From positions 1 through 49,478 of the forward strand of contig CALWRP010000096.1 in NCBI GenBank assembly GCA_944383955.1: 49,478 nucleotides of DNA. Reading direction: 5' to 3'. Source of the stretch: an uncultured Clostridia bacterium (lineage in GTDB: Bacteria; Bacillota; Clostridia; Oscillospirales; Acutalibacteraceae). The notes beneath the pieces were generated by a model that was not told the DNA's origin, searched no databases, and worked only from the letters and a program-made list of their open reading frames with translations. The position numbers were made by a program, and so were the translations under genes. This document shows, one piece after another, positions 26,225 through 33,946 of this stretch (within the stretch, counting starts at the first letter, position 1; the number at the start of each line of letters is the position of its first letter).

Positions 26225-26387
26225 ACTAGGAAAGGCGATTTGCGTTTTGCGCCGCGGGAGGGTTTGCCGCCCCGCGGCGAGCGGCCGCCTCTGTGCCGCG
26301 CCGGCGCGCGGCAGGCAGAAAAACAGTCCGCGGGGGAGCGGGGGAAACGCCGCGCTTTCCGCAGAGGACGGGGAACAGGAGTGCCAT

Positions 26388-27257
26388 GTGAACAATCTCT
26401 CTGATATCGCCGTGATTCGGGACGTGCTTTCCCGCCACGGCTTCCATTTTTCCAAGAGCCTCGGCCAGAATTTTCTCATCAATCCCGGCGTTTGCCCGCG
26501 CATGGCCGAGGAGTGCGGCGCGTCGCCGGAGACGGGCGTCCTCGAGGTCGGCCCCGGCATCGGCGTGCTCACGGCGGAGCTGGCCCGGCGCGCCCGCCGT
26601 GTGGTGAGCATCGAGCTCGACCAGCGGCTGCTGCCGGTTCTCGATGAGACGCTCGCCGAGTTTTCCAACGTGAAGATCGTCAGCGGCGACGTGATGAAGG
26701 TCGATCTGCGCCGCCTCATCGAGGAGGAATTCCCCGGCATGGAGGTGGCTGTCTGCGCCAATCTGCCGTATTACATTACCTCGCCGGTCATCATGCGCCT
26801 GCTCGAGGAGCGGCTTCCCATCGCCAGCCTGACGGTGATGGTGCAGAAGGAGGCAGCCGACCGCCTCTGCGCGCCTCCCGGCTCGCGGCAGTGCGGCGCG
26901 GTGAGCGCGGCGGTGCGCTATTACGCCGAGCCGCGGCTTCTGTTCCAGGTCGGCCGCGGCAGCTTTCTGCCCCAGCCGAACGTCGACTCCGCCGTAATCC
27001 GCTTTGACATTCTCGACCGGCCGCCGGTGGAGGTGGACGAGAAGGCGTTCTTTGCTTTGGTGAAGGCCGCCTTCGGCCAGAGGAGAAAGACGGTGTCGAA
27101 CTCCGTGTCGGCCCTGCTGGGGCTGGAGAAGAGCCTGGTGCAGCGCGCCTGCGGGCGCGCCGGCGTTCCGCCCACAGCGCGGGCGGAGCAGCTCACGATG
27201 GAACAGCTCGCGGCTCTGACGCGCGCGATTGCAGAGGAAAGGGAGGAAGCCAAATGA
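26388..27257 (+). CDS. rsmA: 16S rRNA (adenine(1518)-N6/adenine(1519)-N6)-dimethyltransferase
   Basis: A 289-residue RsmA/KsgA methyltransferase that dimethylates two adjacent adenines in helix 45 of 16S rRNA. The SAM-binding motif is LEVGPGIGVLT (about residue 52), the catalytic NLPYYIT is near residue 124, and KSLGQNFL near the N-terminus is the family hallmark. The start is a GTG at 26388 with AGGAG six bases upstream. The frame stays open a further 78 codons upstream, but that region contains the promoter and shows no family similarity. The stop overlaps the next ATG (ATGA). Confidence 0.95.
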   Translation: MNNLSDIAVIRDVLSRHGFHFSKSLGQNFLINPGVCPRMAEECGASPETGVLEVGPGIGVLTAELARRARRVVSIELDQRLLPVLDETLAEFSNVKIVSGDVMKVDLRRLIEEEFPGMEVAVCANLPYYITSPVIMRLLEERLPIASLTVMVQKEAADRLCAPPGSRQCGAVSAAVRYYAEPRLLFQVGRGSFLPQPNVDSAVIRFDILDRPPVEVDEKAFFALVKAAFGQRRKTVSNSVSALLGLEKSLVQRACGRAGVPPTARAEQLTMEQLAALTRAIAEEREEAK

Positions 27258-27463
27258 GCGACAGCAAAATGGCGTTGATTTTCTTCGAGATTGGCCTTGT
27301 GCTGACGCTCGTCTCGTGCGTGCTCGGCCCGTTCGGCATCACCGGCTGGGCGATCGCCTGCGCCGTGACAGCCTGCTTTCTCGCCTGTATCGGTCTGTTT
27401 TTGGCTGTGGCGGGCTGGAAGGAGCCGGACGAGCCCCCGGCGGAGGAGGAACAGAAAAAATGA
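27254..27463 (+). CDS. Small membrane protein coupled to rsmA
   Basis: A 69-residue protein with two hydrophobic segments (about residues 8-25 and 29-53) and an acidic C-terminus (KEPDEPPAEEEQKK). No family is recognised. It overlaps rsmA by ATGA at its 5' end and the next gene by ATGA at its 3' end, so all three are likely translated in a coupled way. The double overlap and conserved-looking hydrophobic pattern support a real gene. Confidence 0.75.
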   Translation: MSDSKMALIFFEIGLVLTLVSCVLGPFGITGWAIACAVTACFLACIGLFLAVAGWKEPDEPPAEEEQKK

Positions 27464-28200
27464 AAAAGAAGAAGCTATCGTGGAACTGGACAAAAATCAT
27501 CTGGTGGTTCATTTTTATCACGCTTGCGGGCTCCGTCATCTTCATCTCCATTGCGATGGCGCTTGCTCCCTCGGAGCCGGATCCCGCAGAGCCGTACCGC
27601 CGCGTGAAGGGCGACTATGTGCTGATGCTGCTGCAATGCGTCGTCGGCGTCTTCGCGATGCTGCTGCCGAGCTTCCTCAAACGGAAGCTGCGGGTGGTGA
27701 TTCCCTCGAAGATGATGGTGCTCTTCGCCGTGTTTCTCTACTGCGCCATCTTTCTCGGCGAGGTGCGGGATTTCTATTACAATGTGCCGCACTGGGACAC
27801 GATCCTGCACACCTTCAGCGGAGCCATGCTCGGCTCGCTCGGCTTCTCGGTGATCAACTTCCTCAACCGCACCGACCGCGTTCCCATGAACCTGAGCCCG
27901 GCCTTTGTCGCCTTCTTCACGCTGTGCTTCGCCGTGTTCCTCGGCGTCGTGTGGGAGTTCTATGAGTTCACGGCAGACGGTATCCTGCACACGAACATGC
28001 AGAAGTTCGCCCTCGAGAGCGGCGAGCCGCTCGTGGGCCGGGCCGCCCTGATGGACACGATGAAGGATCTGATTGTCGACACCGTCGGGGCGCTTGTCAT
28101 GGCTATTGTCGGCTATATCTCCATCAAATACCAGAAGGGCTGGGTGGAAAAGCTGCAGCTTCGCCGCGAGAAAAAGCGCCCGAAGGAGAGCGGCGTCTGA
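27460..28200 (+). CDS. Multi-pass membrane protein, YjdF/DUF2238-like
   Basis: A 246-residue protein with about six hydrophobic segments. VPHWDTILHTFSGAMLGSLGF (a DxxxH-type block), GVVWEFYEFTADGI and DLIVDTVGALVMAIVGYI match the pattern of the YjdF/DUF2238 family of inner-membrane proteins, whose function is unknown. Both ends are basic (KKKKLSWNW and RREKKRPKES). The start overlaps the stop of the small membrane protein by ATGA. It is the last gene of the rsmA unit. No terminator is obvious before the strong promoter at 28239. Confidence 0.75.
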   Translation: MKKKKLSWNWTKIIWWFIFITLAGSVIFISIAMALAPSEPDPAEPYRRVKGDYVLMLLQCVVGVFAMLLPSFLKRKLRVVIPSKMMVLFAVFLYCAIFLGEVRDFYYNVPHWDTILHTFSGAMLGSLGFSVINFLNRTDRVPMNLSPAFVAFFTLCFAVFLGVVWEFYEFTADGILHTNMQKFALESGEPLVGRAALMDTMKDLIVDTVGALVMAIVGYISIKYQKGWVEKLQLRREKKRPKESGV

Positions 28201-28238
28201 GCCTCCGGGTAAAATCTTTTCCAGGAGGAGGAAACCGG

Positions 28239-28266
28239 TTGACATTATCCGGGGTTATGATATAAT
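28239..28266 (+). promoter_or_regulatory. Strong promoter of the structured RNA and polyamine leader
   Basis: A perfect TTGACA (28239-28244) and a perfect TATAAT (28261-28266) are 16 bases apart, the best consensus promoter in the window. Transcription is expected to start near 28273. I see no other promoter between here and speD at 28725. Confidence 0.92.
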
Positions 28267-28272
28267 TACAAT

Positions 28273-28641
28273 CGACATGTGATATGAGTGCCTACAGAGT
28301 ATCCATGCAAATCTTTCTTCGACCACCCGGCTTTCCGGCCGGGTCAAGGCCATACGGACAGCCGGGTCAACTGCCGAAGGGCGGCTTTGCCGCCGTTATT
28401 GATTGAGTGCTGCACTCAATTTTATAAGTTGGTTCCTTTATAACCGGTGCGCGATGCGTACATCAACTTGTAAAAAGGTCAATAAGAGTAGTAAAAGTAA
28501 GTATTTGCTATATAGACTCTGTATCGGGACAATCACAGGCCATGCCCTGCCCGCCGGCGCACCGCGCCCGCGCGGGGATTGCGATCGACTTGACGAATGA
28601 CAGGTGATGCACGCGAAAAAGCGCGCATTGCCTGTTTTTTT
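28273..28641 (+). ncRNA. Structured non-coding or leader RNA upstream of the polyamine operon
   Basis: About 370 nt run from a consensus promoter to a strong terminator, with no convincing ORF. A long-range closing helix pairs TACAGAGT (28293-28300) with ACTCTGTA (28516-28523) and, inside it, GCAAAT (28307-28312) with ATTTGC (28503-28508). Within lie hairpins ACCCGGC/GCCGGGT (28325-28344), GGCGGC/GCCGCC (28380-28394) and ATTGAGTGC/GCACTCAAT (28402-28420), plus AAGTTG/CAACTT (28426-28469). GCCGGGTCAA occurs twice (28338 and 28361). The stretch 28466-28523 is under one third GC in a GC-rich genome, a sign of constrained RNA. Size and lineage would suit a raiA-type RNA, but I cannot confirm that; it lacks RNase P, tmRNA, SRP, T-box and SAM-I hallmarks. 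It may be a free RNA, a cis-acting leader, or both. Confidence 0.82.
28600..28641 (+). terminator. Terminator at the end of the structured RNA
   Basis: ACAGGTGATGCACGC pairs with GCGCGCATTGCCTGT (wobble pairs included) around an A-rich loop and is followed by seven T residues. It ends 83 bases before speD. An upstream strand (28535-28545) could compete for its 3' arm. Confidence 0.93.
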
Positions 28642-28724
28642 GTTGCTTTCGGGGGATCGGTCCCCATATCACCGCGCCGCTTCCCGAGGAAGGAGGCGCG
28701 CAGGAAAGAGGAGAGGGCTTCGGC

Positions 28725-29483
28725 ATGGGAGAGAAACTGAAACTGTATGGGTTCAATAACCTGACAAAGGCGCTGAGCTTCAATATCTACGACGTCTGCT
28801 ACGCCAAGACGGCGCGGGAGCAGAAGGATTATATTTCCTATGTCGACGAGCAGTACAGCTCGCAGCGCCTGACGAAAATTCTGACGACGCTCACCGAGAT
28901 GATCGGGGCCAAGGTGCTCAACATCGCCCAGCAGGACTACGAGCCGCAGGGCGCGTCTGTGACCCTGCTCATCGCGGAGGGCTCCATGCTGCCCGCCGGC
29001 CAGACGCAGCTGGCTCATCTCGACAAGAGCCACGTGACGGTGCACACCTACCCGGAGTATCATCCGGAGACCTTCCTCGCCACCTTCCGCGTCGATATCG
29101 ACGTGGCCACCTGCGGGGAGATCACGCCGCTCTCGACGCTCGACTACCTCATCGGCTCGTTCGATTCCGATATCATCACCATGGACTACCGCGTGCGCGG
29201 GTTCACCCGCGACGTCAACGGCAAGAAGCTCTTCCTCGACCACCGCATCACGTCCATTCAGGACTACATCTCCGACGAGATCCTCCGCCGCTACGACGCG
29301 GTGGATATCAACGTCTACGAGTCGAACCTCTTCCACACGAAGATGATGCTCAAGGAGATCGACCTGCAGAATTACCTGTTCAAAACCGACGTTTATGAGC
29401 TGCCGCCGCGCACGCGGCTGAGCATCATGGACTCCCTGCGCCGCGAGATGATTGAAATTTTCAGCGGGCGCAATATCTATTGA
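28725..29483 (+). CDS. speD: S-adenosylmethionine decarboxylase proenzyme (SpeD, E. coli type)
   Basis: A 252-residue proenzyme that self-cleaves to make a pyruvoyl-dependent enzyme giving decarboxylated SAM, the aminopropyl donor for spermidine. Cleavage is expected between Lys101 and Ser102 in [17 protein letters not shown], so Ser102 becomes the pyruvoyl group. The length and motif match the longer E. coli-type class rather than the 120-residue Bacillus SpeH class. [20 protein letters not shown] contains the processing cysteine region. It is the first gene of the six-gene polyamine operon and follows an RNA terminator by 83 bases, which may control its expression. A GAGGAGAGGG ribosome site precedes the ATG. 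Confidence 0.95.
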   Translation: MGEKLKLYGFNNLTKALSFNIYDVCYAKTAREQKDYISYVDEQYSSQRLTKILTTLTEMIGAKVLNIAQQDYEPQGASVTLLIAEGSMLPAGQTQLAHLDKSHVTVHTYPEYHPETFLATFRVDIDVATCGEITPLSTLDYLIGSFDSDIITMDYRVRGFTRDVNGKKLFLDHRITSIQDYISDEILRRYDAVDINVYESNLFHTKMMLKEIDLQNYLFKTDVYELPPRTRLSIMDSLRREMIEIFSGRNIY

Positions 29484-29507
29484 GAAGCAGGAAGGAGGGG
29501 GAAAGCC

Positions 29508-30962
29508 TTGAAGGCTTTGCAGCAGGAGCGCGCGCCGATTTACGAGGCGCTTGAGCGCTTCCGCCAGATGCGCGTCGTCCCCTTTGACGTGCCCGGCCAC
29601 AAGCGCGGCCGCGGCAATCCGGAGCTGGTGCAGCTCCTCGGCGAGCAGTGCGTCTCCATGGACGTCAACTCCATGAAGCCGCTCGACAACCTCTGCCATC
29701 CGATCTCCGTCATCCGCGACGCCGAGCGCCTCGCAGCGGAGGCCTTTGGCGCGGCCAACGCCTTTCTGATGGTGGGGGGGACGACCTCCGCCGTGCAGAG
29801 CATGGTGCTCTCCGTCGCGAAACGCGGCGAGAAGATCATCCTGCCGCGCAACGTTCACCGCAGCGTGATGGGCGCGATGGTGCTCTGCGGCGCGGTGCCC
29901 GTCTACGTCAACCCCGAGTGCGACAGCGACCTCGGCATCCCGCTCGGCATGAGCGTCGCCGCCGTTGAGCGCGCGATCCGCGAGAACCCGGACGCGAAGG
30001 CCGTCCTCGTCAACAACCCGACGTACTACGGCGTCTGCTCCGACCTGCGCGCCATTGTGAGGCTCGCCCACGAGCACGGCATGCTCTGCCTTGCCGACGA
30101 GGCCCACGGCACGCATTTCTATTTCGGCGAGGGACTGCCCGTCTCCGCCATGGCGGCCGGGGCCGACATGGCCTCTGTCTCCATGCACAAGTCGGGCGGC
30201 AGCCTCACGCAGAGCTCGCTTCTGCTGACGGGCCCCGCCATGCAGGAGGGCCACGTCCGCCAGATCATCAATCTCACGCAGACGACGAGCGCGTCGTATC
30301 TTCTGCTCTCGAGCCTCGATATCTCCCGCCGCAACCTCGCGCTGCGCGGAAAATCGGACTTCGAGCGCGTCGTCCGCCTCGCCGAGTACGCCCGCCGGGA
30401 GATCAACGAGATAGACGGCTACTACGCCTTCTCCCGCGAGCTCGTCAACGGCGACAGCGTCTTTGATTTTGACGTCACGAAGCTTTCCGTCAACACCCTC
30501 GACGTCGGCCTCGCCGGGATTGAGGTCTACGATCTTCTCCGCGACGAATACGATATCCAGATCGAATTCGGCGACCTCGGCAACATCCTCGCGTATGTCT
30601 CCGTCGGCGACCGCCCGCGCGAGATCGAGCGGCTTGTCAGCGCGCTCTCTGAGGTGCGCCGCCGCTTCGGCCGCACGAAGGCCAACCTGATGGCTCAGGA
30701 ATACATCGATCCGCAGGTCGTCGTCTCGCCCCAGGATGCGTTCTACGCTCCCAAGGAGTCGCTTCCGCTGCGGGAGACCGAGGGCCGCGTGTGCAGCGAG
30801 TTTGTCATGTGCTACCCGCCGGGCATCCCGATTCTCGCCCCCGGCGAGCGCATCACCGCGGAGATCCTCGACTACATCGAGTACGCCAAAGAGAAGGGCT
30901 GCTCCATGACGGGGCCGGAAAACCCCGAGATTGAGCGCCTGAACGTTCTGAAGGAGGGATAA
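29508..30962 (+). CDS. speA: Short-form Orn/Lys/Arg decarboxylase (predicted arginine decarboxylase)
   Basis: A 484-residue PLP enzyme of the aspartate-aminotransferase-fold decarboxylase group (Bacillus SpeA-like). The PLP lysine is Lys228 in SMHKSGGSLTQSS; VPGHKRGRGNP (about residues 28-38), DEAHGTHF and the C-terminal YPPGIPILAPGE are family landmarks. The type does not by itself fix arginine, lysine or ornithine as substrate; the agmatinase gene two positions downstream favours arginine to agmatine. The start is a TTG at 29508 with AGGAGG nine bases upstream. It lies 24 bases after speD. Confidence 0.92.
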   Translation: MKALQQERAPIYEALERFRQMRVVPFDVPGHKRGRGNPELVQLLGEQCVSMDVNSMKPLDNLCHPISVIRDAERLAAEAFGAANAFLMVGGTTSAVQSMVLSVAKRGEKIILPRNVHRSVMGAMVLCGAVPVYVNPECDSDLGIPLGMSVAAVERAIRENPDAKAVLVNNPTYYGVCSDLRAIVRLAHEHGMLCLADEAHGTHFYFGEGLPVSAMAAGADMASVSMHKSGGSLTQSSLLLTGPAMQEGHVRQIINLTQTTSASYLLLSSLDISRRNLALRGKSDFERVVRLAEYARREINEIDGYYAFSRELVNGDSVFDFDVTKLSVNTLDVGLAGIEVYDLLRDEYDIQIEFGDLGNILAYVSVGDRPREIERLVSALSEVRRRFGRTKANLMAQEYIDPQVVVSPQDAFYAPKESLPLRETEGRVCSEFVMCYPPGIPILAPGERITAEILDYIEYAKEKGCSMTGPENPEIERLNVLKEG

Positions 30963-30965
30963 CCC

Positions 30966-31826
30966 TTGGATTTCTGGTTTTCGGAGATGCAGACGCCCAA
31001 CGTCAAGCTCTCCATCCGCGTCGACCACCAGCTTTACTCCGGGAAAAGCGAGTTCCAGCGCATCGACGTCTTCGAGTCCCCGGAGTTCGGCCGTTTTCTG
31101 ACGCTCGACGGCTACATGATGCTCACTGAGAAGGATGAGTTCATCTACCACGAGATGATCACCCACGTGCCGATGGCCGTCCATCCCAAGGTGCGCGACG
31201 TCCTCGTCATCGGCGCGGGCGACGGCGGCGTCATCCGCGAGCTGACGCGCTATCCCGAGATCGAGCACATCGACATGGCCGAGATCGATCCCCTCGTCGT
31301 GGAGGTTTGCAGAAAATACCTGCCGAAGACGGCCTGCCGCCTCGATGATCCGCGCCTGTCCATCTACTATGAGGACGGCGTGCGCTTCGTCCGCTCGAAG
31401 GAGAACCGCTACGACCTCATCATCGTCGACTCGACCGACCCCTTCGGCCCCGGCGAGGGCCTTTTCACCCGCGAGTTCTACGGCAGCTGCTTCAAGGCCC
31501 TGCGCGAGGACGGCATCATGGTGAACCAGCACGAGAGCCCGTTCTACGCCGCGGACGCCGCCGCCTGCCAGCGGGCGCACAAGCGGATTGTGGAGTCGTT
31601 CCACATCAGCCGCGTCTACCAGGCACATATCCCGACATACCCGTCCGGCCACTGGCTGTTCGGCTTTGCCTCGAAGAAATACCATCCGCTGCGCGACCTC
31701 AACGAAACGCAGTGGAACCTGCGCGGCCTCAAGTGCCGCTATTACACGACAACGCTGCACAAGGGCGCGTTCTACCTGCCCGCGTATGTGGAGGAGCTTT
31801 TGAAGGATGTTGAGACGCAATATTGA
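30966..31826 (+). CDS. speE: Spermidine synthase (aminopropyltransferase)
   Basis: A 286-residue aminopropyltransferase that moves the aminopropyl group of decarboxylated SAM to putrescine. The substrate-binding motif is VIGAGDGGVIRELTRY, followed by the catalytic DSTDPFGPGEGLF and the gatekeeping region YQAHIPTYPSGHW. The start is a TTG at 30966, three bases after the speA stop, with GGAGGG upstream; DFWFSEMQTPNV matches the normal N-terminus. Its 3' end overlaps the agmatinase by 20 bases. In some bacteria homologues act on agmatine to give aminopropylagmatine; the gene order here would permit that. Confidence 0.95.
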   Translation: MDFWFSEMQTPNVKLSIRVDHQLYSGKSEFQRIDVFESPEFGRFLTLDGYMMLTEKDEFIYHEMITHVPMAVHPKVRDVLVIGAGDGGVIRELTRYPEIEHIDMAEIDPLVVEVCRKYLPKTACRLDDPRLSIYYEDGVRFVRSKENRYDLIIVDSTDPFGPGEGLFTREFYGSCFKALREDGIMVNQHESPFYAADAAACQRAHKRIVESFHISRVYQAHIPTYPSGHWLFGFASKKYHPLRDLNETQWNLRGLKCRYYTTTLHKGAFYLPAYVEELLKDVETQY

Positions 31827-32658
31827 GGTCTTCATGGCCTGTGACAAGGAGGAGGGGGAGGCGCGCACCGTGCTGTTCGGCGCGCCGTTCGACTGCACCA
31901 CCTCCTACCGCCCCGGCACGCGCTTCGGCAGCGGAACCATCCGCCGCGAGTCGTTCGGGATTGAGACATACAGCCCATATCAGGATAAGGATCTGCTCGA
32001 CAGCGCCGTCATGGATATCGGCGACCTCGAGCTCTGCCTCGGGGACGCCTCAGCAGCCCTCTCCCAGATTGAGGAGACCGCAGAGGAAATCCTCGCAGCG
32101 GGGAAGCGCCCGTTCCTGCTCGGCGGCGAGCACCTCGTCACCCTGGGAGCGTTCCGGGCCGCCGCACGCCGGTACCCGGAGCTGCATGTGATTCATTTTG
32201 ACGCGCACGCCGACCTTCGCGACGATTATCTCGGCGCGAAGCTCTCGCACGCCTGCGTGCTGCGCCGCTGCTGGGAGCTCGTCGGAGACGGGCGGATCTT
32301 CCAGTTCGGCATCCGCTCCGGCGACCGAGAGGAGTTCGCCTGGGGCAGGGAGCACGTGACGACCCACCGCTTCGACTTTGAGGGCCTGGAGCAGGTTGTG
32401 GAGTCCCTCTCCGGGAAGCCGGTCTACTTCACCGTCGACCTCGATGTGCTCGACCCCTCGGTCTTCCCGGGCACGGGAACGCCCGAGCCGGGCGGCGTGT
32501 CCTTCGACGCGCTGCGCCGCGCCGTCACGCTCGTGTGCAGCCGCGCGAACGTCGTGGCCTGCGACGTCAACGAGCTCAGCCCGCCGTATGATCCCAGCGG
32601 GATCTCCGCGGCGGCCGCCTGCAAGACAGTCCGCGAGATGCTGCTCGCATTGGAATAA
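31807..32658 (+). CDS. speB: Agmatinase (ureohydrolase family)
   Basis: A 283-residue binuclear manganese enzyme that hydrolyses agmatine to putrescine and urea. Metal ligands are visible in GGEHLVT, HFDAHADLRDDY and YFTVDLDVLDPSVFPGTGTPEPGG (DxD). Its position directly after speE, with a 20-base overlap, means it could also act on N1-aminopropylagmatine, as in the Thermus-type route. The start at 31807 is supported by AAGGATG context inside speE. An internal ATG at 31834 is possible but would shorten the normal N-terminus. Confidence 0.93.
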   Translation: MLRRNIEVFMACDKEEGEARTVLFGAPFDCTTSYRPGTRFGSGTIRRESFGIETYSPYQDKDLLDSAVMDIGDLELCLGDASAALSQIEETAEEILAAGKRPFLLGGEHLVTLGAFRAAARRYPELHVIHFDAHADLRDDYLGAKLSHACVLRRCWELVGDGRIFQFGIRSGDREEFAWGREHVTTHRFDFEGLEQVVESLSGKPVYFTVDLDVLDPSVFPGTGTPEPGGVSFDALRRAVTLVCSRANVVACDVNELSPPYDPSGISAAAACKTVREMLLALE

Positions 32659-32686
32659 GACGATTCAGAACATGGAGGAAGGAAAC

Positions 32687-33946
32687 ATGAGCAAGGTATT
32701 GATCATCGGCTGCGGCGGCGTCGCCTCCGTCGCCATCCACAAGTGCTGCCAGAACAGCGAGGTCTTTTCTGAAATCTGCATTGCGAGCCGCACGAAGTCG
32801 AAGTGCGACGCCCTCAAGGCAAAGCTCGAGGGCACGACGAAGACGAAGATCACCACCGCGCAGGTGGACGCCGACCATGTGGAGGAGGTCTGCGCGCTGA
32901 TTCGGGAATACCAGCCCGATCTGGTGATGAATATCGCCCTGCCGTATCAGGATCTGACCATCATGGACGCCTGCCTCGCGTGCGGCGTCAACTATCTGGA
33001 TACCGCCAACTACGAGCCCGAGGATCTCTCCGACCCTGCGTGGCGCGCGCAGTATGAGAAGCGCTGCCGGGAGGAGGGCTTCTCCGCCTACTTCGACTAT
33101 TCCTATCAGTGGGCGTACAAGGAGAAATTCGAGAAGGCCGGCCTCACCGCTCTGCTCGGCACCGGCTTCGACCCCGGCGTGACGCAGGCCTATTGCGCCT
33201 ATGCCCAGAAGCACCTGTTCGACGAGATCGACACCATCGACATTCTCGACTGCAACGGCGGCGACCACGGCTATCCCTTCGCCACCAACTTCAACCCGGA
33301 GGTCAACCTGCGCGAGGTGTCCGCCCCCGGCTCCTACTGGGAGAACGGCCATTGGGTGGAGATCCCCGCCATGAGCATCAAGCGCGAGTACAACTTCAAG
33401 GAGGTGGGGCAGAAGGACATGTACCTGCTCCATCACGAGGAGATCGAGTCCCTCGCGAAGAACATTCCCGGCGTCAAGCGCATCCGCTTCTTCATGACCT
33501 TCGGCCAGAGCTATCTCACCCACATGAAGTGCCTCGAGAATGTCGGCATGCTCTCCACCGAACCGGTCGAGTTTGAGGGCCACAAGATTGTCCCGATTCA
33601 GTTCCTGAAGGCGCTGCTGCCGGACCCGGCCTCCCTCGGTCCGCGCACCGTCGGCAAGACGAACATCGGCTGCATCTTCACCGGCCGCAAGGACGGCAAG
33701 GAGAAGACGGCCTACATTTTCAACGTCTGCGATCATCAGGAGTGCTATCGGGAGGTGGGCTCGCAGGCCATCTCCTACACCACCGGCGTGCCCGCCATGG
33801 TGGGTGCGATGATGCTGCTCACCGGCAAGTGGTCGAAGCCCGGCGTGTACACGGTGGAGGAGTTCGATCCCGATCCGTACATGGACGCGCTGAACAAGTG
33901 GGGCCTGCCCTGGCAGCTGGATGAGAACCCCACGCTGGTGGAGTGA
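32687..33946 (+). CDS. Carboxy(nor)spermidine dehydrogenase/synthase, saccharopine dehydrogenase family
   Basis: A 419-residue NADPH-dependent enzyme of the Lys1/saccharopine dehydrogenase fold. VLIIGCGGVASVAIHKC is the nucleotide-binding motif, followed by family blocks YLDTANYEPED, GTGFDPGVTQAYCAYA and INCxxGxHGYPF-like (actual DCNGGDHGYPFATNFNPE). It joins aspartate semialdehyde to putrescine or diaminopropane by reductive condensation to form carboxyspermidine or carboxynorspermidine. ATG 32687 has GGAGGAAGG upstream. The stop overlaps the next start by one base (TGATG). The pairing with the next gene makes the assignment secure. Confidence 0.92.
   Translation: MSKVLIIGCGGVASVAIHKCCQNSEVFSEICIASRTKSKCDALKAKLEGTTKTKITTAQVDADHVEEVCALIREYQPDLVMNIALPYQDLTIMDACLACGVNYLDTANYEPEDLSDPAWRAQYEKRCREEGFSAYFDYSYQWAYKEKFEKAGLTALLGTGFDPGVTQAYCAYAQKHLFDEIDTIDILDCNGGDHGYPFATNFNPEVNLREVSAPGSYWENGHWVEIPAMSIKREYNFKEVGQKDMYLLHHEEIESLAKNIPGVKRIRFFMTFGQSYLTHMKCLENVGMLSTEPVEFEGHKIVPIQFLKALLPDPASLGPRTVGKTNIGCIFTGRKDGKEKTAYIFNVCDHQECYREVGSQAISYTTGVPAMVGAMMLLTGKWSKPGVYTVEEFDPDPYMDALNKWGLPWQLDENPTLVE

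Noticed and set aside
26154-26387. A 78-codon longer N-terminus for rsmA
   Set aside because: It includes the rsmA promoter and shows no similarity to the family; the GTG at 26388 has AGGAG at the right distance.
28273-28641. RNase P RNA, tmRNA, SRP RNA, T-box or SAM-I riboswitch as identity of the leader RNA
   Set aside because: None of their hallmark sequences (for example the GAGGAAAGTCC block, the tmRNA acceptor end, or the T-box AGGGTGGNACC) was found.
28533-31901. A 1122-codon open frame on the minus strand across the polyamine genes
   Set aside because: It is antisense to speD, speA and speE, which have full family motifs and ribosome sites. Its product is Ala/Arg/Val/Leu/His/Asp-rich, as expected for the complement of GC-rich genes.
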